From positions 310,001-374,000 of the forward strand of contig JAUIRK010000110.1 in assembly GCA_030549495.1 (NCBI GenBank): 64,000 nt of DNA. Reading direction: 5' to 3'. Below, one piece after another: positions 44,620 through 57,200 of this stretch (within the stretch, counting starts at the first letter, position 1; each line of letters starts with the position of its first letter). Source of the DNA: Nectonema munidae. Taxonomy: Eukaryota; Nematomorpha; Nectonematoida; Nectonematidae. The notes under the pieces were generated by a model, which did no database searches, had not been told where the DNA came from, and saw nothing but the letters and a program-made list of their open reading frames with translations. A program made the position numbers and the translations under genes.

Positions 44620-45200
44620 GATGCGTTGCTGCAGTATTTTAATTTGCCATCAAAAAGTTGCATTATTGGGAAAGAGTAATTGGATTATGGGAGAATAATA
44701 GCGCGATTTGAGTGCTGAGGACGTGTCAGCGCGCCTTACCAGGGGACAATGGAGAAGACTGACTGCGTTCAATTTGTGAGCAGAGAGAATAGAAAGACGT
44801 AATTGCTGCAGTCATCAAGTTGGCTGCCATGGCGCAGAGTGCAGTTCTTGCTTGCCATTTAATTTGTATTCTTTTCAACACTATTCACAGCAACTGTTTT
44901 CCAAATTCAATTACGTTTGCGCAACGCCGTCAAGAATTGCAGTGAAAGTCGAAGTTCAGTGAAAGCCAACTCAACTCCTCCCTGCAACCTTGCAATATCT
45001 TCTCTCTTTCCCAAAATAAAGTGCATTCCTTCCAGCTCCTGGGACACACTGCCCTTCGTTTAATGCGCGGTTCACTCTCCCCAAGCATTCATTCTCAATG
45101 CTTTTCGTAATTCCGAAGAAATGCATTTTAGGAATGGAGGTTATGCAATCGCGCGTCTAAATTAATTCTGCGCCTGATGCCACAAAAATTGATTCCATTA
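44620..45200 (+). other. GC-richer single-copy segment, possible 5' exon or regulatory region
   Basis: Noticeably less AT-rich than the neighbouring tens of kilobases and free of repeats. It contains a short ORF with a strong start context (44,829-44,945) and several CpG-containing stretches. In such AT-rich genomes these islands are often exons, promoters or conserved non-coding elements; which one cannot be told from sequence alone. It lies about 6 kb upstream of the homeobox gene. Confidence 0.4.
44829..44945 (+). CDS. Possible signal-peptide exon or small ORF, 38 codons
   Basis: MAQSAVLACHLICILFNTIH is followed by SNCFPNSITFAQRRQELQ and a TGA. The start context GCCATGG is an ideal Kozak site, and the first 20 residues form a hydrophobic stretch like a signal peptide. 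The ORF meets GTGAAAGT right at its end, a possible 5' splice site, so this could be the first exon of a secreted protein with the rest elsewhere. No downstream exon was identified. An equally possible reading is a chance ORF in a GC-richer segment. Confidence 0.25.
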   Translation: MAQSAVLACHLICILFNTIHSNCFPNSITFAQRRQELQ

Positions 45201-45209
45201 AACAAAAAT

Positions 45210-47200
45210 CATCTGCTTTAAGTTTTATAAAAATCTTGAATGAGATTTGCAGAAGATTTATTTTTTCGGTTTCATTCAGGTATTGATTTCGAAAGTTAAC
45301 GAATTTTTGTAACAAGCATACGATTTTTATTTCATGTGTCTAGAAAGCATTACTAGAGGAAAGCATATCAGATAACCTTTTCAATATAAAATTTTCCTTT
45401 ATTTTCGCGTCTTTCCACACTAATTAATTGTGTAATAAATCAAATATTTTGTTCAGCACTTTCTAACTCAATATCATTCTTGAATCGTTCGTTTTGCTAT
45501 CTTTTCATAGGAGGTAAGTGAACTCGAGGCAAAATACACATATCCTACAAGAGTGTTTGGACATTGAAAAGTACAAAGTTTAGTGTAGATTCGGTAAAAA
45601 ACAAACTTAGCACGTGGCATTTCAGAAAAAGCAGATGATATTAAGTAATGTGATATAGAACCGCGTTTACACCCATTTGAAATGACCACCTCAAGTTATT
45701 TGTATGCACGCTTAAAAAACCATCTCCACGTTATTCATTCTTGTAAGTAGTTACACGCTTCAATCAACTTTTGAAGATATAAAATAGTAGTATGAATATA
45801 GTTTTATCGCGTTTTTCTCAAGTTGCTACTTTAGAACAAAATGTGAATTTGGACAAAATGTTTCTTTTTAGCTCAATTTGAAAGCAACGTGTGAAATGGG
45901 CCTGCCAATATTTCAATACTCATTCGAATATTCATTCGAAATAAGTCAAAGTTTCAAGTGATTCCAGAACTTTCTTCGTTTCAATGCTGAATTTTGCAAG
46001 GACAACTTTTGTCTCACTTGTCAACAAGGTTTTATCTGCAAAAGTGTATTCTTCAATTTAATTAAAAAAAGTTGGTGTCATGTATGTACCATATATACCA
46101 TTTTTACTTTAAAATTGTCTTGTTCAAATCCAAAATTGTCTTTTTAAATTTCAAAGTTATCTTTTTTATTTTAAAATAAAATTATATATTTTTTTTACTT
46201 TTAACTAATTTTGTGTTAAAATTTACAAATTTTTAATTTTGAAAGAAAAGTTTATGCGCCAATTTTTTTAAAAAACATTTAAACCATGCCTATCTTAAAG
46301 AGCATCCTTTTATCCCTTTTTTCATGTTTTTACCTTTTTGAAAAATAATAGGAGTCTATAAGACGTAGCATTTCATTAGCGGTATCCACACCACATTTGT
46401 ACTCATTATACAAGACAATTGTTTCCCGTTTATTATACTGTCCAACACATTTTAAGACGAAATATAAACTATATTTTTCATGGTTAATCAATTTTTCGCA
46501 GGGTTAAATATTGGAAATGGATGATTGAATGTAATAGAAAGCATACTATCAGTGAATAGCCTCCATTAAGCCATGTTTCAAAATGAGGGTACAGTTAGTT
46601 TTCTGGCGAAAGTGAAGCTCAAATTTCGTATGAAATAATCAAAAGTACAAGAGCCTTCTGGGTTGGGTACGCCTCATATTTTGCAACGGTTTTCATTCTT
46701 CCAGCCATAAATTCATCGGTAACATGTTTATTGATTAGGGTGAAGATGATTACATAAAAAATTATACAAAAATGAGACCGTGCCAAAAAAAGAAGAATGA
46801 GCAAACCTATCAAAAATTAGTTTTTGTTCATTTATGTTCTGAACTGGTAAAGATTTTGAAATGGTTTGTCTTTTAATTTAAAAGAAAAAATTTATTGTTT
46901 TATTGAAAAGCCTCAAAGAAGTATTTCAAAGTGAATAACACAAAATTTTAGTTGTATTGGCACATCTAAATGTTGCAACTCGTGTCATAGTAAAGTTTTG
47001 GAAAAGATCATAAAAAGCTAAAAGATACTTTGAAGAAAATAAAACAACAGAGTCAAAAATGTGGTGGACCCTGTTGTCAATAGAGCATTCAGTTTGCCAA
47101 TGTTTAAATTGTTTTGATTTGAACATTGAAAATAATTGATAATTTTTATAAATATGTTTGTTTTATTTTTCATTGTTTTAAATGTTTAGATGTTGACTTT
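45210..47200. other. Intergenic, nothing recognised
   Basis: AT-rich sequence without recognisable genes, RNAs or repeats. Several minus-strand ORFs of 60-70 codons have no motif. Confidence 0.4.
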
Positions 47201-47204
47201 TCAT

Positions 47205-47640
47205 TTTTTTTCTAGAAAATAAATAACACCAAAAAATCAGTGTTTTTAAAAATATTAATTTATATAGAATAGAAAAAGCTTATTTCACATATAAAATCAG
47301 GTTTAGCCAGATTTGATCCATGTTCTAGCATATCTGCAAATTATTTTGTAGAAAATAAGTAACACCATGAAATCAGCGTATCTCAAAATGCTAGTTTATA
47401 TGTATTAAATAGTTTAATTTACATTTACGATTTTTTGAAAGGTTCCGTCCAATTTGATTGATATTCTGGCATATCTGCGATGTATTTCGTAGAAAATAAG
47501 TAATACTAATGAAATCAGCGTATCTGAAAATGCTAGTTCATATGCTAAGTTACTTCACAAAAACATCAAATACAAAAAATATCTTATTGACAGCTGCTGT
47601 CAATTTTGTTTGATAAATACTGATATTTAGCCAAAAATTT
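47205..47640. repeat. 140-bp tandem array, three units
   Basis: TAGAAAATAAATAACACC, TAGAAAATAAGTAACACC and TAGAAAATAAGTAATACT occur at about 47,213, 47,351 and 47,490, each followed by AAATCAGTG/AAATCAGCGTATCT and a TGCTAGTTTATATG segment. Units two and three are closest. Non-coding. Confidence 0.8.
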
Positions 47641-47990
47641 TGAAAAATACCTTTGAAATATATAAACGTTTATATTCATCTTATATCATTCAAAAATTTT
47701 CTCTCAATTCTCCATTATTCTATCGCGGGCAAATCCGCCCTGCCATTCAAGCATACTTTTTTATCCTGCCGCATATGTGTTAAGTAAAGGTAGACAAATT
47801 CCATCATTTGCAACACTCAAATGCTTTTCAAACGAAATAAATCGTGGCATGTAAAATTTTATAACTGCTATAAAAAATGAGAACGCACATAAATTTTAAC
47901 ACGCAAATTTTCCTAAACATTTTAGTTAAAAGTGAAAACACTGAAATGTGATGCATCTTTGACAAATATATCGATCTTAAATAACGCTAT

Positions 47991-48296
47991 ATGGACGACA
48001 TTTTTTGGAAGTTCCGTTTAATTTTAAATTCTATACTTGTCCAGGTACTAAACATTTTTACGTTAGGAAAAAAATTGGGGAATTCCTTTTCGAAGCGTAC
48101 AAGAATGAATGCAAGTGGATATAAGAAGTTCAATGCTTTTGAAATTGGTCCATTAGATTTCACGGCCGAAGATGCTCTAAACCAAGGCGTGTGTATATTT
48201 TTGAAATCATTACTCAAAAATGCACTACTCACGCCGATTTTACCTATTGATTTTAAAGATTTCGAAACAAAAATCGAAAGATCAGTTTCAAAATAG
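47991..48296 (+). CDS. Unrecognised ORF, 101 codons
   Basis: It starts MDDIFWKFRLILNSIL, passes RMNASGYKKFNAFEIG and PLDFTAEDALNQGVC, and ends KIERSVSK. Codon use in the second half (GCC, GGC, GTG, GAT) is less AT-biased than chance ORFs here. An internal TTGTCCAG/GTAC could be read as an exon boundary, so it might be an exon of an unrecognised gene and not a complete one. It could also be a transposon scrap, because a piggyBac remnant lies 220 bp downstream on the other strand. No family resemblance. Confidence 0.3.
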   Translation: MDDIFWKFRLILNSILVQVLNIFTLGKKLGNSFSKRTRMNASGYKKFNAFEIGPLDFTAEDALNQGVCIFLKSLLKNALLTPILPIDFKDFETKIERSVSK

Positions 48297-48516
48297 AAGA
48301 AATTTCTGGCAAAATATAGAAATTTTTCATCTGAAAGTATTATAATTAGTTTTATAATCTTTTGTTTTAATTTAACTGTCAGAGTATGTCAAAAATATTA
48401 TATGGTAAAGTACAACCATGGGTAAAAATGACGCTTCTCTGTAATTTCTAGGAAAGGATGCATTTGTCAAAATAATAAACTTTATTTGAAGAACCAGTAA
48501 ATATATAAATTTAACA

Positions 48517-49795
48517 TTACTTTTTAAAAATAACTTTTATATGAATGTTCGGGCAAATAACTTTTTGACACTGAATACATGTCGTCTTAGACTTTCGATC
48601 TGTTTTACATAAACACCTTTTTTGTTTTTCAAGCTTTACTACATTCGCCTTTTGAAAGATTTCCTTATTAATTGTGTAGACGCGCCATTCTATTGAACTT
48701 TTAACAACGTGCGTTTGTAAAGAAGTAGGATGACGTAATCTTTCCTCTATTTTATTATCCTCTAATTGGTGTCCAGCATTCTTCAAAAAATCATAATGGG
48801 TCGAACAAGGTATGCTTTTTTGCTTTTTATAAATGAACAACGCATTCATCTTGCAATGCCCACCTGATAACACATTTTCTTTTACAGGTGAATGAGCGAA
48901 GTTTTGTCGCCAATATCTACTCCAACTTTTTGTCTGAGTATAGAGAAACAAAAGAATCTTCTTTATCTTTCCAAATTTTTTGCAAAAATGTCAAGAAGGG
49001 GAACAGGAATTGTTTTTTTTATCATAAAAAGAACAAAGTGTTTTTCTTGATGGCTGGTGGGATTTTTATTTTTTCGAAAAGTACCAACATATGTTGTTTT
49101 ATTATCAAATAGTTTTTGCACTAAAGTTGAGGGTGTAAAAAAATTATCGGCAGTTATGTTTCTCTCCCCAAAAGAGAAAAAGTTCAATCAACTGACAAAG
49201 TATTCCTTCTGAAGTTGTCTTGTCAAACATGTACTTTGGAAGCAAACTATCTTTTCCAATATACACAAAACCATTTAAGAGATATTCTCCATTAGAACTA
49301 GAAAGCAAAAAAATTAATTCCAAACTTTCCGGGTTTGCGTTTTAGGTCATCAAATCGCAAAAATGATTTAATTTGAATAAATATTTCTCTGCTCATTGTT
49401 GCTCTGAAACTAGGATGGCCATTTTCGCAAGACCATAATTAAGCAAAATAACATTTTGAAACATTAATACAATATTTATTAAGAAGAGATATAACATAGT
49501 TCGGTCGTTGATTTATAATGAGCTCGATAAGCTCCAGGTATAATCAGAAGTCCAAAAAAATCTTGCATTTCATTTTTGTAAACACTTTTCCATTTCAAAG
49601 GATATTTTGAATTAAATTTTGTAATTTCTCTTCTTGCGTACAAATTTGTGTAAAGTAGAAAACATTCAAATATATCGCTACAAAGCATCTTTTTCACAAG
49701 TGAATGAAGATTTGTTTTTTATTTTAAAAGATTCTTGCTCTACAACAAGGATAACTTTTACTCCAGATTTTCCCATCTCTTGAAACTAAAGAATT
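48517..49795 (-). pseudogene. piggyBac transposase, most domains present, degenerate (piggyBac-3)
   Basis: Read downward on the minus strand: SRDGKIWSKSYP (N terminus), YTNLYARREI, FFGLLIIPGAYRAHYKSTTEL, then an inserted 58-bp module, then WSCENGHPSFRATMSREIF with SFLRFDDLKRK, NGFVYIGKDSLLPKYMF, NITADNFFTPSTLVQKLF with TYVGTFRKNK, EERLRHPTSLQTHV, and finally the Cys-rich zinc-binding C terminus KRCLCKTDRKSKTTC..CQKVIC. These are the N-terminal, catalytic and CRD parts of piggyBac in order, broken by a few shifts and stops and missing part of the catalytic core. CATGGGTAAAA at 48,417 and its near-complement at about 49,940 may be decayed terminal repeats, but no TTAA duplication was established. 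Confidence 0.82.
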
Positions 49796-50775
49796 ATTGA
49801 AATGGGGATAGAATGCAACAAAAATAATCAAAATTATCTTGTCAAAATTGATCATAATAATATGTATGTGTATTATATCTATTATGCCTTTGACATTTTA
49901 TCATGATTACACATGGCGATATATTGAAACGCATTATGGGAAAATTTACCCTTGACGTTCTTTAACATAAAAATAAAATTTGAAGACAGAAAAATAAAAA
50001 TTAAAAAAAAATTTTGGTTCGTGTTATTGAGTTTTAATATTAATTAAAAGTCACAACATTTCAGTAAGTATTAACTCATAATTGTAAAAAAAACTTCTAA
50101 GGTGTTCATGGGTAAAATTTACACAGGTTTAAAAATTTGTAAATAAAGTTTTCTTCTTTCACTATTTTTAAAGGCAATTTTAAATTTACTTAAGAGACAC
50201 TTTTTTCAGTGATTAGGCCAATTTTAGTTGAGAAATTGCATATTCAAGACAGAAAAGTTTCTATACTCGTCGACCCCTGCTCTAACCGGCATTTCTTGAA
50301 ATCGTTCACTAAGGCTTCTTTGCAAATGTTTGCTTTTCTATTTTAGTCTCTTCTTGTATCAATGAGTACAGTTTTTTTTATTTTAGAATTAAACGACTTT
50401 TTCTCACCTTCGATTTTCTTCCATCCTTTGTTGATTCAAACAAACTTGATTCACTTTGAAAAACAGCTTAAATATGGCCTTGGGAAAAGACAATACCAAA
50501 ATACTGTTTATTCATTACAAAACTTTTTTAACTAAACTTCCTTCAAAACCCCCCTTAATGACACATTAACCAAAAATCTTGGAAACAATAAATGTATATT
50601 TATCATATTAGACTAAAATAAATTTAAATTTAAAAAATCTTTGATGTTTAAGATCTTTAAAAATCTAAAAAATCTAGGAGAATAAAAGAAATTTAGGAAA
50701 CTACTTTACAGATATATTTTAAGCAAAATAACATTTTGAAACATTAATACAATATTTATTAAGAAGAGATACAAC
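49439..50775. repeat. Pair of 58-bp direct repeats, 1.28 kb apart
   Basis: The sequence TTAAGCAAAATAACATTTTG ... AAGAAGAGATATAACA at 49,439-49,496 recurs at 50,719-50,776 with one base difference. The first copy interrupts the piggyBac-3 gene exactly between two segments that are adjacent in the family; the second lies outside any recognised element. The block between the copies is otherwise unannotated AT-rich DNA. Confidence 0.85.
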
Positions 50776-51003
50776 AAGTTTTACACTAAATAATTTTTAC
50801 CCGAGTAAACAAACATATTTTGGAATAAATTGATTCCATTTAGTTGAACGGTTTTAACTGGTTTTCACTTTTGATTGACGCATGATAAGTTGATTGCATT
50901 TGTCGCATTGCTTTCAACTGATGCCTTTTAATAGAAATAACTTTATTTAAATGTACTGATGAAGCGTGATTAATGCATTTGTGTAGGAAGACGGCATCGC
51001 TTA
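49960..51003. promoter_or_regulatory. Upstream region of the homeobox gene, no element recognised
   Basis: AT-rich sequence that should include the 5' UTR and promoter. Apart from one copy of the 58-bp repeat (50,719-50,776) I see no TATA box or other element that stands out against the base composition. Confidence 0.35.
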
Positions 51004-51268
51004 ATGACTAATTTTTTCATTAGAGATATTTTAAACGAAGAAAACTTCAACCGAATCGCATACTTTGAAAAATCCCACTTTGCGTGCCATTGCTTCCCTG
51101 GCGCAAACCTTTTCCCATTATCTTCTTCAACCAGGAATCCTGACTTGACTGCAGACAAGCGCTTCTTCATCAACCAAGGAAACCCACATGCTTCCCAGAA
51201 AGAAGAAGCGCCAGCTCAAAGATTTCACTTTTCTCCAAACTTGAATTACACGACCGCATTTCCGTCTT
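51004..51268 (+). CDS. bsh: Homeobox gene exon 1, N-terminal region
   Basis: Eighty-eight codons plus one base, ATG chosen because the FFIRDIL motif follows at residues 4-10, where related proteins have it. The rest is low in conserved features (Pro, Ser, Asn and Phe rich; [17 protein letters not shown]). A consensus GTAAGT follows the last base. The exon is clearly GC-richer than its surroundings. Confidence 0.65.
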
Positions 51269-54200
51269 GTAAGTTTCTCAAGCACACACTTCCCAATTTC
51301 TACTTCCTTTTTTGCGAATAGTCTTATTTAACGCTGCGACACTAGAAAAGTCCTACAAGACCGCTAAATACCAAAAACTTAGAATCTAGAAATAAACTCA
51401 AAATCTATTTTGAGTGTTATGGTCCATTTAAATCAGCAAGCAGAAAGTCTTTTTATGCTTTTCAATTCAAGTGTTTAGTGCGGGAGCATAGAGGGTGTTT
51501 GTGTCCAACTAAAAATATTGACCAAGAAAAAACGAAATAAGATCCTCTATCCCGCAATTTTAGGTCAAATGTCAATTATTACAGAATTTAATTTTGTATT
51601 TTTGGAAACGCATCCTTTTTTAAATGCAAAAATATATGGCTGTCTACGAAAATAAGTTTTATTTTGTAATACGAGCATTTTATGCCCAAGAGCAAGAATT
51701 TTCTTCTTTTCTCTCTCAAGTTTAGAAACAGAGTAAATTTGCATGTGCATTTTTGAGTTGATCTTTTGCTTAAGAGTATTTTGAACTTTGAATATGTTTT
51801 TTTAGAAAAAGTGGAAGAATGATAACGTGTGCATGATATACACTTTCTATTTACAAGTGCGGTTTACTTTTCGCCTTCCACCCCATCTTTAACATCATCC
51901 ACATATCTTAGGAAATTTAAGAAGAAGAAGAAGAATTTATTCAAAATAATATGAAATTACATAAAAGGAAAATACAGCATAGACATGAAACTTAATTACG
52001 CATTTTACAGAAAGTTGAAAGAGACTGTAATGTATTGATGGAATTCAAAAGGCCAATAAGCAGCTTCAATGAATCGACATCAGGAGATGAACAAAAAAAT
52101 ATTTAAAATGTAAAAAAAATAAAAAATAAATCAATCAAAATTATACAATATTATTTTGAAAACTGTTACACAACTATTTTTAGAGAGATTGCAAATTTTT
52201 ACAATTACAGTAACAAAGAAAATGACAGAACAAATCAAAGATTATATGGCTTTTAAAAATCTTAATCACTGATGAATTGACATGCAAAACATTCCTGAAC
52301 ATCGTATTTAAATATATAACTGTCTATATATACACTTCTCATATGTTTTTTAAAAGAATTATACTGAAGCTGAAATCGAGAGTTTTATCGAATATATTTG
52401 GTAGTTTATTTTTCAGAAGTTTACACAAAAAGATAGATAGATAGATTGTATCTGTAAAAATCATTTCTTTTAAGTATTTTGCTTTCATAGAACAAATTAC
52501 TTGTGTGTGGCTCTTTAGACACTTTTCAATTTATTATGAGAATACAGGCCTTATTTTTCTTTATAATCTTCTTTTTAAAACATATATTAATTTTGGCTGT
52601 AATTCCTTTTTGCAAATAAAAAATGAAGAAAAAACACTTTATTACTGATTATTATCCAAAGTTTAAAGAAAATGTAGAGGATTTTTTGAAGCTGCTATAT
52701 TAATAAAGTGTAGATTAATGTTAAGTATTGTTCTATAAACTAGTGATTTAAAGTGAGAATGGAAGTTTAGTCTTGGAAGGTGTAACAAATATTTCGATCT
52801 GGTAGCATACGAATGATGAAACTCATTTTTGATAATGAGATCCGAAAAATCTGCATAATAATAATTTTTTAATTTTCAAAAGTATGACAAAAAATGGACG
52901 TTAGTTTACGCAATAAGCACATAGAAAGATATTTTAGAAAACACACAGGGATGACTATTGAAAGTTGATGTCAAATGCCAAAACAGCGGCTTGGAGACGC
53001 CAACATGGTGATATAATTTGTAAAAACAGGACAAATAGGAAATACAGAGTTCCGTAAGTTATGTGAGATTAAAATAATTATTCTTGATGTATCATACAAT
53101 ATTGAATATGGGAAAGAAAAGAAAGAAAACAAGGAAGATTGTAGGTGTATGTGCATATTATCATTAGAAAGAAAACTAGGAGTGGTCGGTGTAACTATTT
53201 TACCTACGAACACAGCAGTTGGAGATGGAGCATCCAGAGTGGGAGTTGTAGGATTGAAGACAAAAGGATAAACACCACTTTTGTAGCTGCTTTATAGGCA
53301 CAGTGAGTTTTGCAAAAAAATACAATGCATCAGGTCATTAAGTTCACATATGTTAAGTGCAGACTGCAGAGTTTAAAGAAAAAAATTTATGCAGAGTTTT
53401 TATTTAATTTATCCAGAAGTGAAGTGTTGGACGAGCCCCAGATAACGTTAGCTTATCTGATGATGGGAAATATGCATAATAATACAGGATTTTTCTAGTT
53501 TCTAAATGGAGGTGTTTTTTAAATTTAAAAAAGATACCAGAAGACGAGACACTTTGGTAGTCACTGATTTTATATGTAATGAGTAATGACCATGAAGGAT
53601 TGTTCATAAAGTTGAGTCTTAAATAACTTATGCAGTTTACGTGTTTTAGTTCAGCATCTCTCATTTTTAAAGTAACGTTATTTAATTGACGTTTTTTCGT
53701 AAAGACTATATAGCTACATTTTCCTGAATTTAGACTCATCATGTTATGACAAGATCAGGTATATATATTACACAACGCCTCGCTAATGGAAACAGAGGAT
53801 GGGAGTTTGAATGTTAAAGTAACATCATCTGCATACATTGTGGGAGAGCAAAAATAAGGCAGGTGATTCACAACGTCATTAATGTACAGAATTAATAGAA
53901 GTGGACCCAAAATTGAGCCCTGAGCGACACCGCACCTTTTATAATGCTTTTCTGATTGCACACCTTTACAGGAAACAAGGCAGGATCGATTAGCAAGATA
54001 CGAATTTAAGCAATTATGAACATAAGACCTGAAGATCATTTTTGTATGCTTATAAAGAAGTAAGGAGTGTGAAACACTTCCAAAGGCATTGGAAAAATCA
54101 AGAAAAGTACATAACGAAGGCCAGGTATGCTCCACGGATAAATCCTTCAAGAAACTTAAAAGAGCTAATTCTGTAGATTTATTCGAAGCAAAAGCAAATT

Positions 54201-57200
54201 GATCGTGAGATAATAAGGAGGAATACTCCACAAACGTTAGCATTTTAGTTAAGATGATTTTCTTAAAAATCTTTATAAATGATGATCATGATGGAATAGA
54301 TATGGACCTAAAGTGATCTATCGAAGTACCTCTTTTATTTGACTTAAGAATTGGAACAACTTTACTCATCTTTGACTCATTTGGAAAAGTACCCGAAAAC
54401 AAAGAAGAGTTGAAAAGAAAGGCAAGAACATCAGCTAATATGGGAAGTGTCAAATTTAGTATATGAAGGTTAATCTCGACATATCCACAGCTTTTTTTGT
54501 TTCTAAATGATGTTGCTGCCAGAATTACATCTTCAGAAGTAATCGCTACAAAGACGAAAGATTTTTCATTGAATTTTAATGAATTGTCACTAAAATCTAA
54601 ATTACTTTGCGTGGGATTAGAAGCAGTGCTTTGAAAGGCTTTGGCAAAGTCACTACCTCTAAAAGGAGTGTTTTTTTAGATTCAGATTCCTTCAAAATAT
54701 TATTTATATTTCTCCAAATATTTTTATTGTTGCTATTAACAAGTTGATTTTGTAGGAAATTAGATTTTGCTAACTGAATTTTTGATTTATAGTACTTCAA
54801 GACATTTTTGTATCTAGTCAAAGTGTAAGCATTGTTAAATATTTTATGCGCTCTGCACATCTTTTCTTTCAGAAGTTTCAAGTTTTTAAGTGCCTCATTG
54901 AAGCACTGTTTATGAAAAGGACTTCTAGTTTTATATTTTACTAAAGGAAAAGAAGCATCATTAAAAGCATTGCGTGCTATAAGAACATTTTGAAAGTTTG
55001 TGTTTTCCAGCAGTGTGATGCATTTCATTTTATTTGAATTAGAAAAACAACGCTTACAGACATATTCATCAGAAAAATTATTATTTGCCTCAAAGAAATT
55101 TTTCAAAAATAAACAATACTAGAAGTGATCAGAAATTTTACAATCGATATTAACAGTTTCAAACTCTGCTTCAAAATTAATAAAATAAATATATTATCAA
55201 TCAGTGTTCCACGATGACGTGTTGGTTTAGTAAGAGTAGGGTAGAAGCCATACTGCCAAAGTAGAGAAATGAAGTCAAGAGTTAAAGGATTAGTTTCGAT
55301 TGAAAAGAGATTAACGTTGAAGTCTCTATAGATTGACAGTTATATCCTTTTTCGGATTTTTTTTTGTAATAAACTCTCTAGATATGATAAGAAGTCGTAA
55401 CTATTTGAATGAAAGAAAGATTTATTCAAGAAAAAAATGCATAAAAAAAATAACAAATTATAAAGTGTAATAAAAAAAACCTTTCCGATGGTGCAGATTG
55501 GCTCAGACACTTATGTAATAAACAATAAACAATTACATCAAAATTTGGATTTTTCAAAAGGCCTGATGGAGCCGCTTCCCGATAATAAAAATACAGCAAA
55601 CATTGAGTACTTCATTACATATTTTCTAATTTGTAATATATACAGTAATTTTAGTAAGTGTTATTATGAAAACATGCCTATATATAAAAACATAGATTGA
55701 ACATACAATTAAAATATAAATGTTCATATACATATATATTCATATTTGAAGTATATATATATACATATATAAAACACGAGTTCATCTGTATAGATAGCGT
55801 AAAGATTTAAATGTATGGTATATATACTATAAAATATTTTATATGGTTTCTATTGAAAAGAACATGAGTATAGCAGTTAGGAATTACACATACCGATCTG
55901 TATTTTTCAGTATACTCTATTTACAGTGTTTTTTTTGAAAGACCCAATATTTAGATTTATAAGGTTGAGTATTCGAATTCCAAACGTTTGATAATTTATA
56001 TTTTAGGGTTTGATAATATTTCACTCTGTTATAGTAAGGCAAACGAGCTATATTTTTGTTGCGAAGGTCATAACTGAAGTCGTAAGAGGAAAAGTCTAAA
56101 ATATTGTTAAAAATTTTGGGTAACTTCCCATTAAATAATTTAAATATATACATAGCAAGTTTGAAATGAAACAAATCATTTACTTTAAGGATTTTATTTG
56201 CCAGAAATAGATTATTGGTATGGCAAATATAATTGGTATTATATATATATCTCAAAGCTTTTTTCTGTGTTTTTTCTAAAATTGTAAGATTACTGTGGCC
56301 CATAAAGTTATACAATAATTGATGTGTGGTAAAAAGAAAGAGTTATATAACAATAGTCTTACATTCAATGGCAGAACACTTCTTACTGATTTCAGAACGC
56401 CTACTATTTTGGAAAGTTTACTGTTAACACAAGAGGTGTGTTTTTTCCAATTCAAATTCGAATCAATTGTTACCCCTAGTAAGTGGAAATGATCAACAAA
56501 CTCAAAACACAATTTACCCAAAGTTTTATTATAATGTTTATTATTTGAAAATATCATTAGTTTTGATTTGTTGTAATTAATTTCCATGCCATTTTTCAGT
56601 GCCCATTCAAAAAGAGATTGGAATTTATTGTTTACAAACGTTTCCAGATCTAACATCACCAATGGAATATTTATGGTCAAATCATCGGCAAAGCAGAAAT
56701 ATTTCAAGCTCTGGCCAGTAAGATATAGGTCATTTGTAAATATGAGAAATAGTAAAGGACCTAAAGCAGATCCTTGTATAACGCCTTCATTCACATCATT
56801 CCTATCAGACAAAATTCCTTTAATCACAACTTGTTGATGATTAAATTATGTTGATTGAGTTGTAACTATTTGAAGAAATCTTTTTTGAGATAATGAGTGA
56901 AAAGTTTGCCATATCACATATATTATCGCCTATTGTTTGGGCTGTGAAATTTAACAATGTGAAAGAATTTCTATAGTATAGACCTATTCCACCCCCTCTT
57001 TTTGACCTAGAAAAGTGACGTAAAGAGTAGCCATGAATGTAAAAATTTGATAGATCCTCGCATTGCCATACTTCTGTTAAAATTAGAACATCAAAAGATA
57101 AAGAGGTTGAATGTAAGAAAAATTCAAGATGAGAGAACTCCATCTGAAGAGATTGGATGTTCAAAAAAAACTCTAAACCAGAATTAGATGAAGTCTCGTT

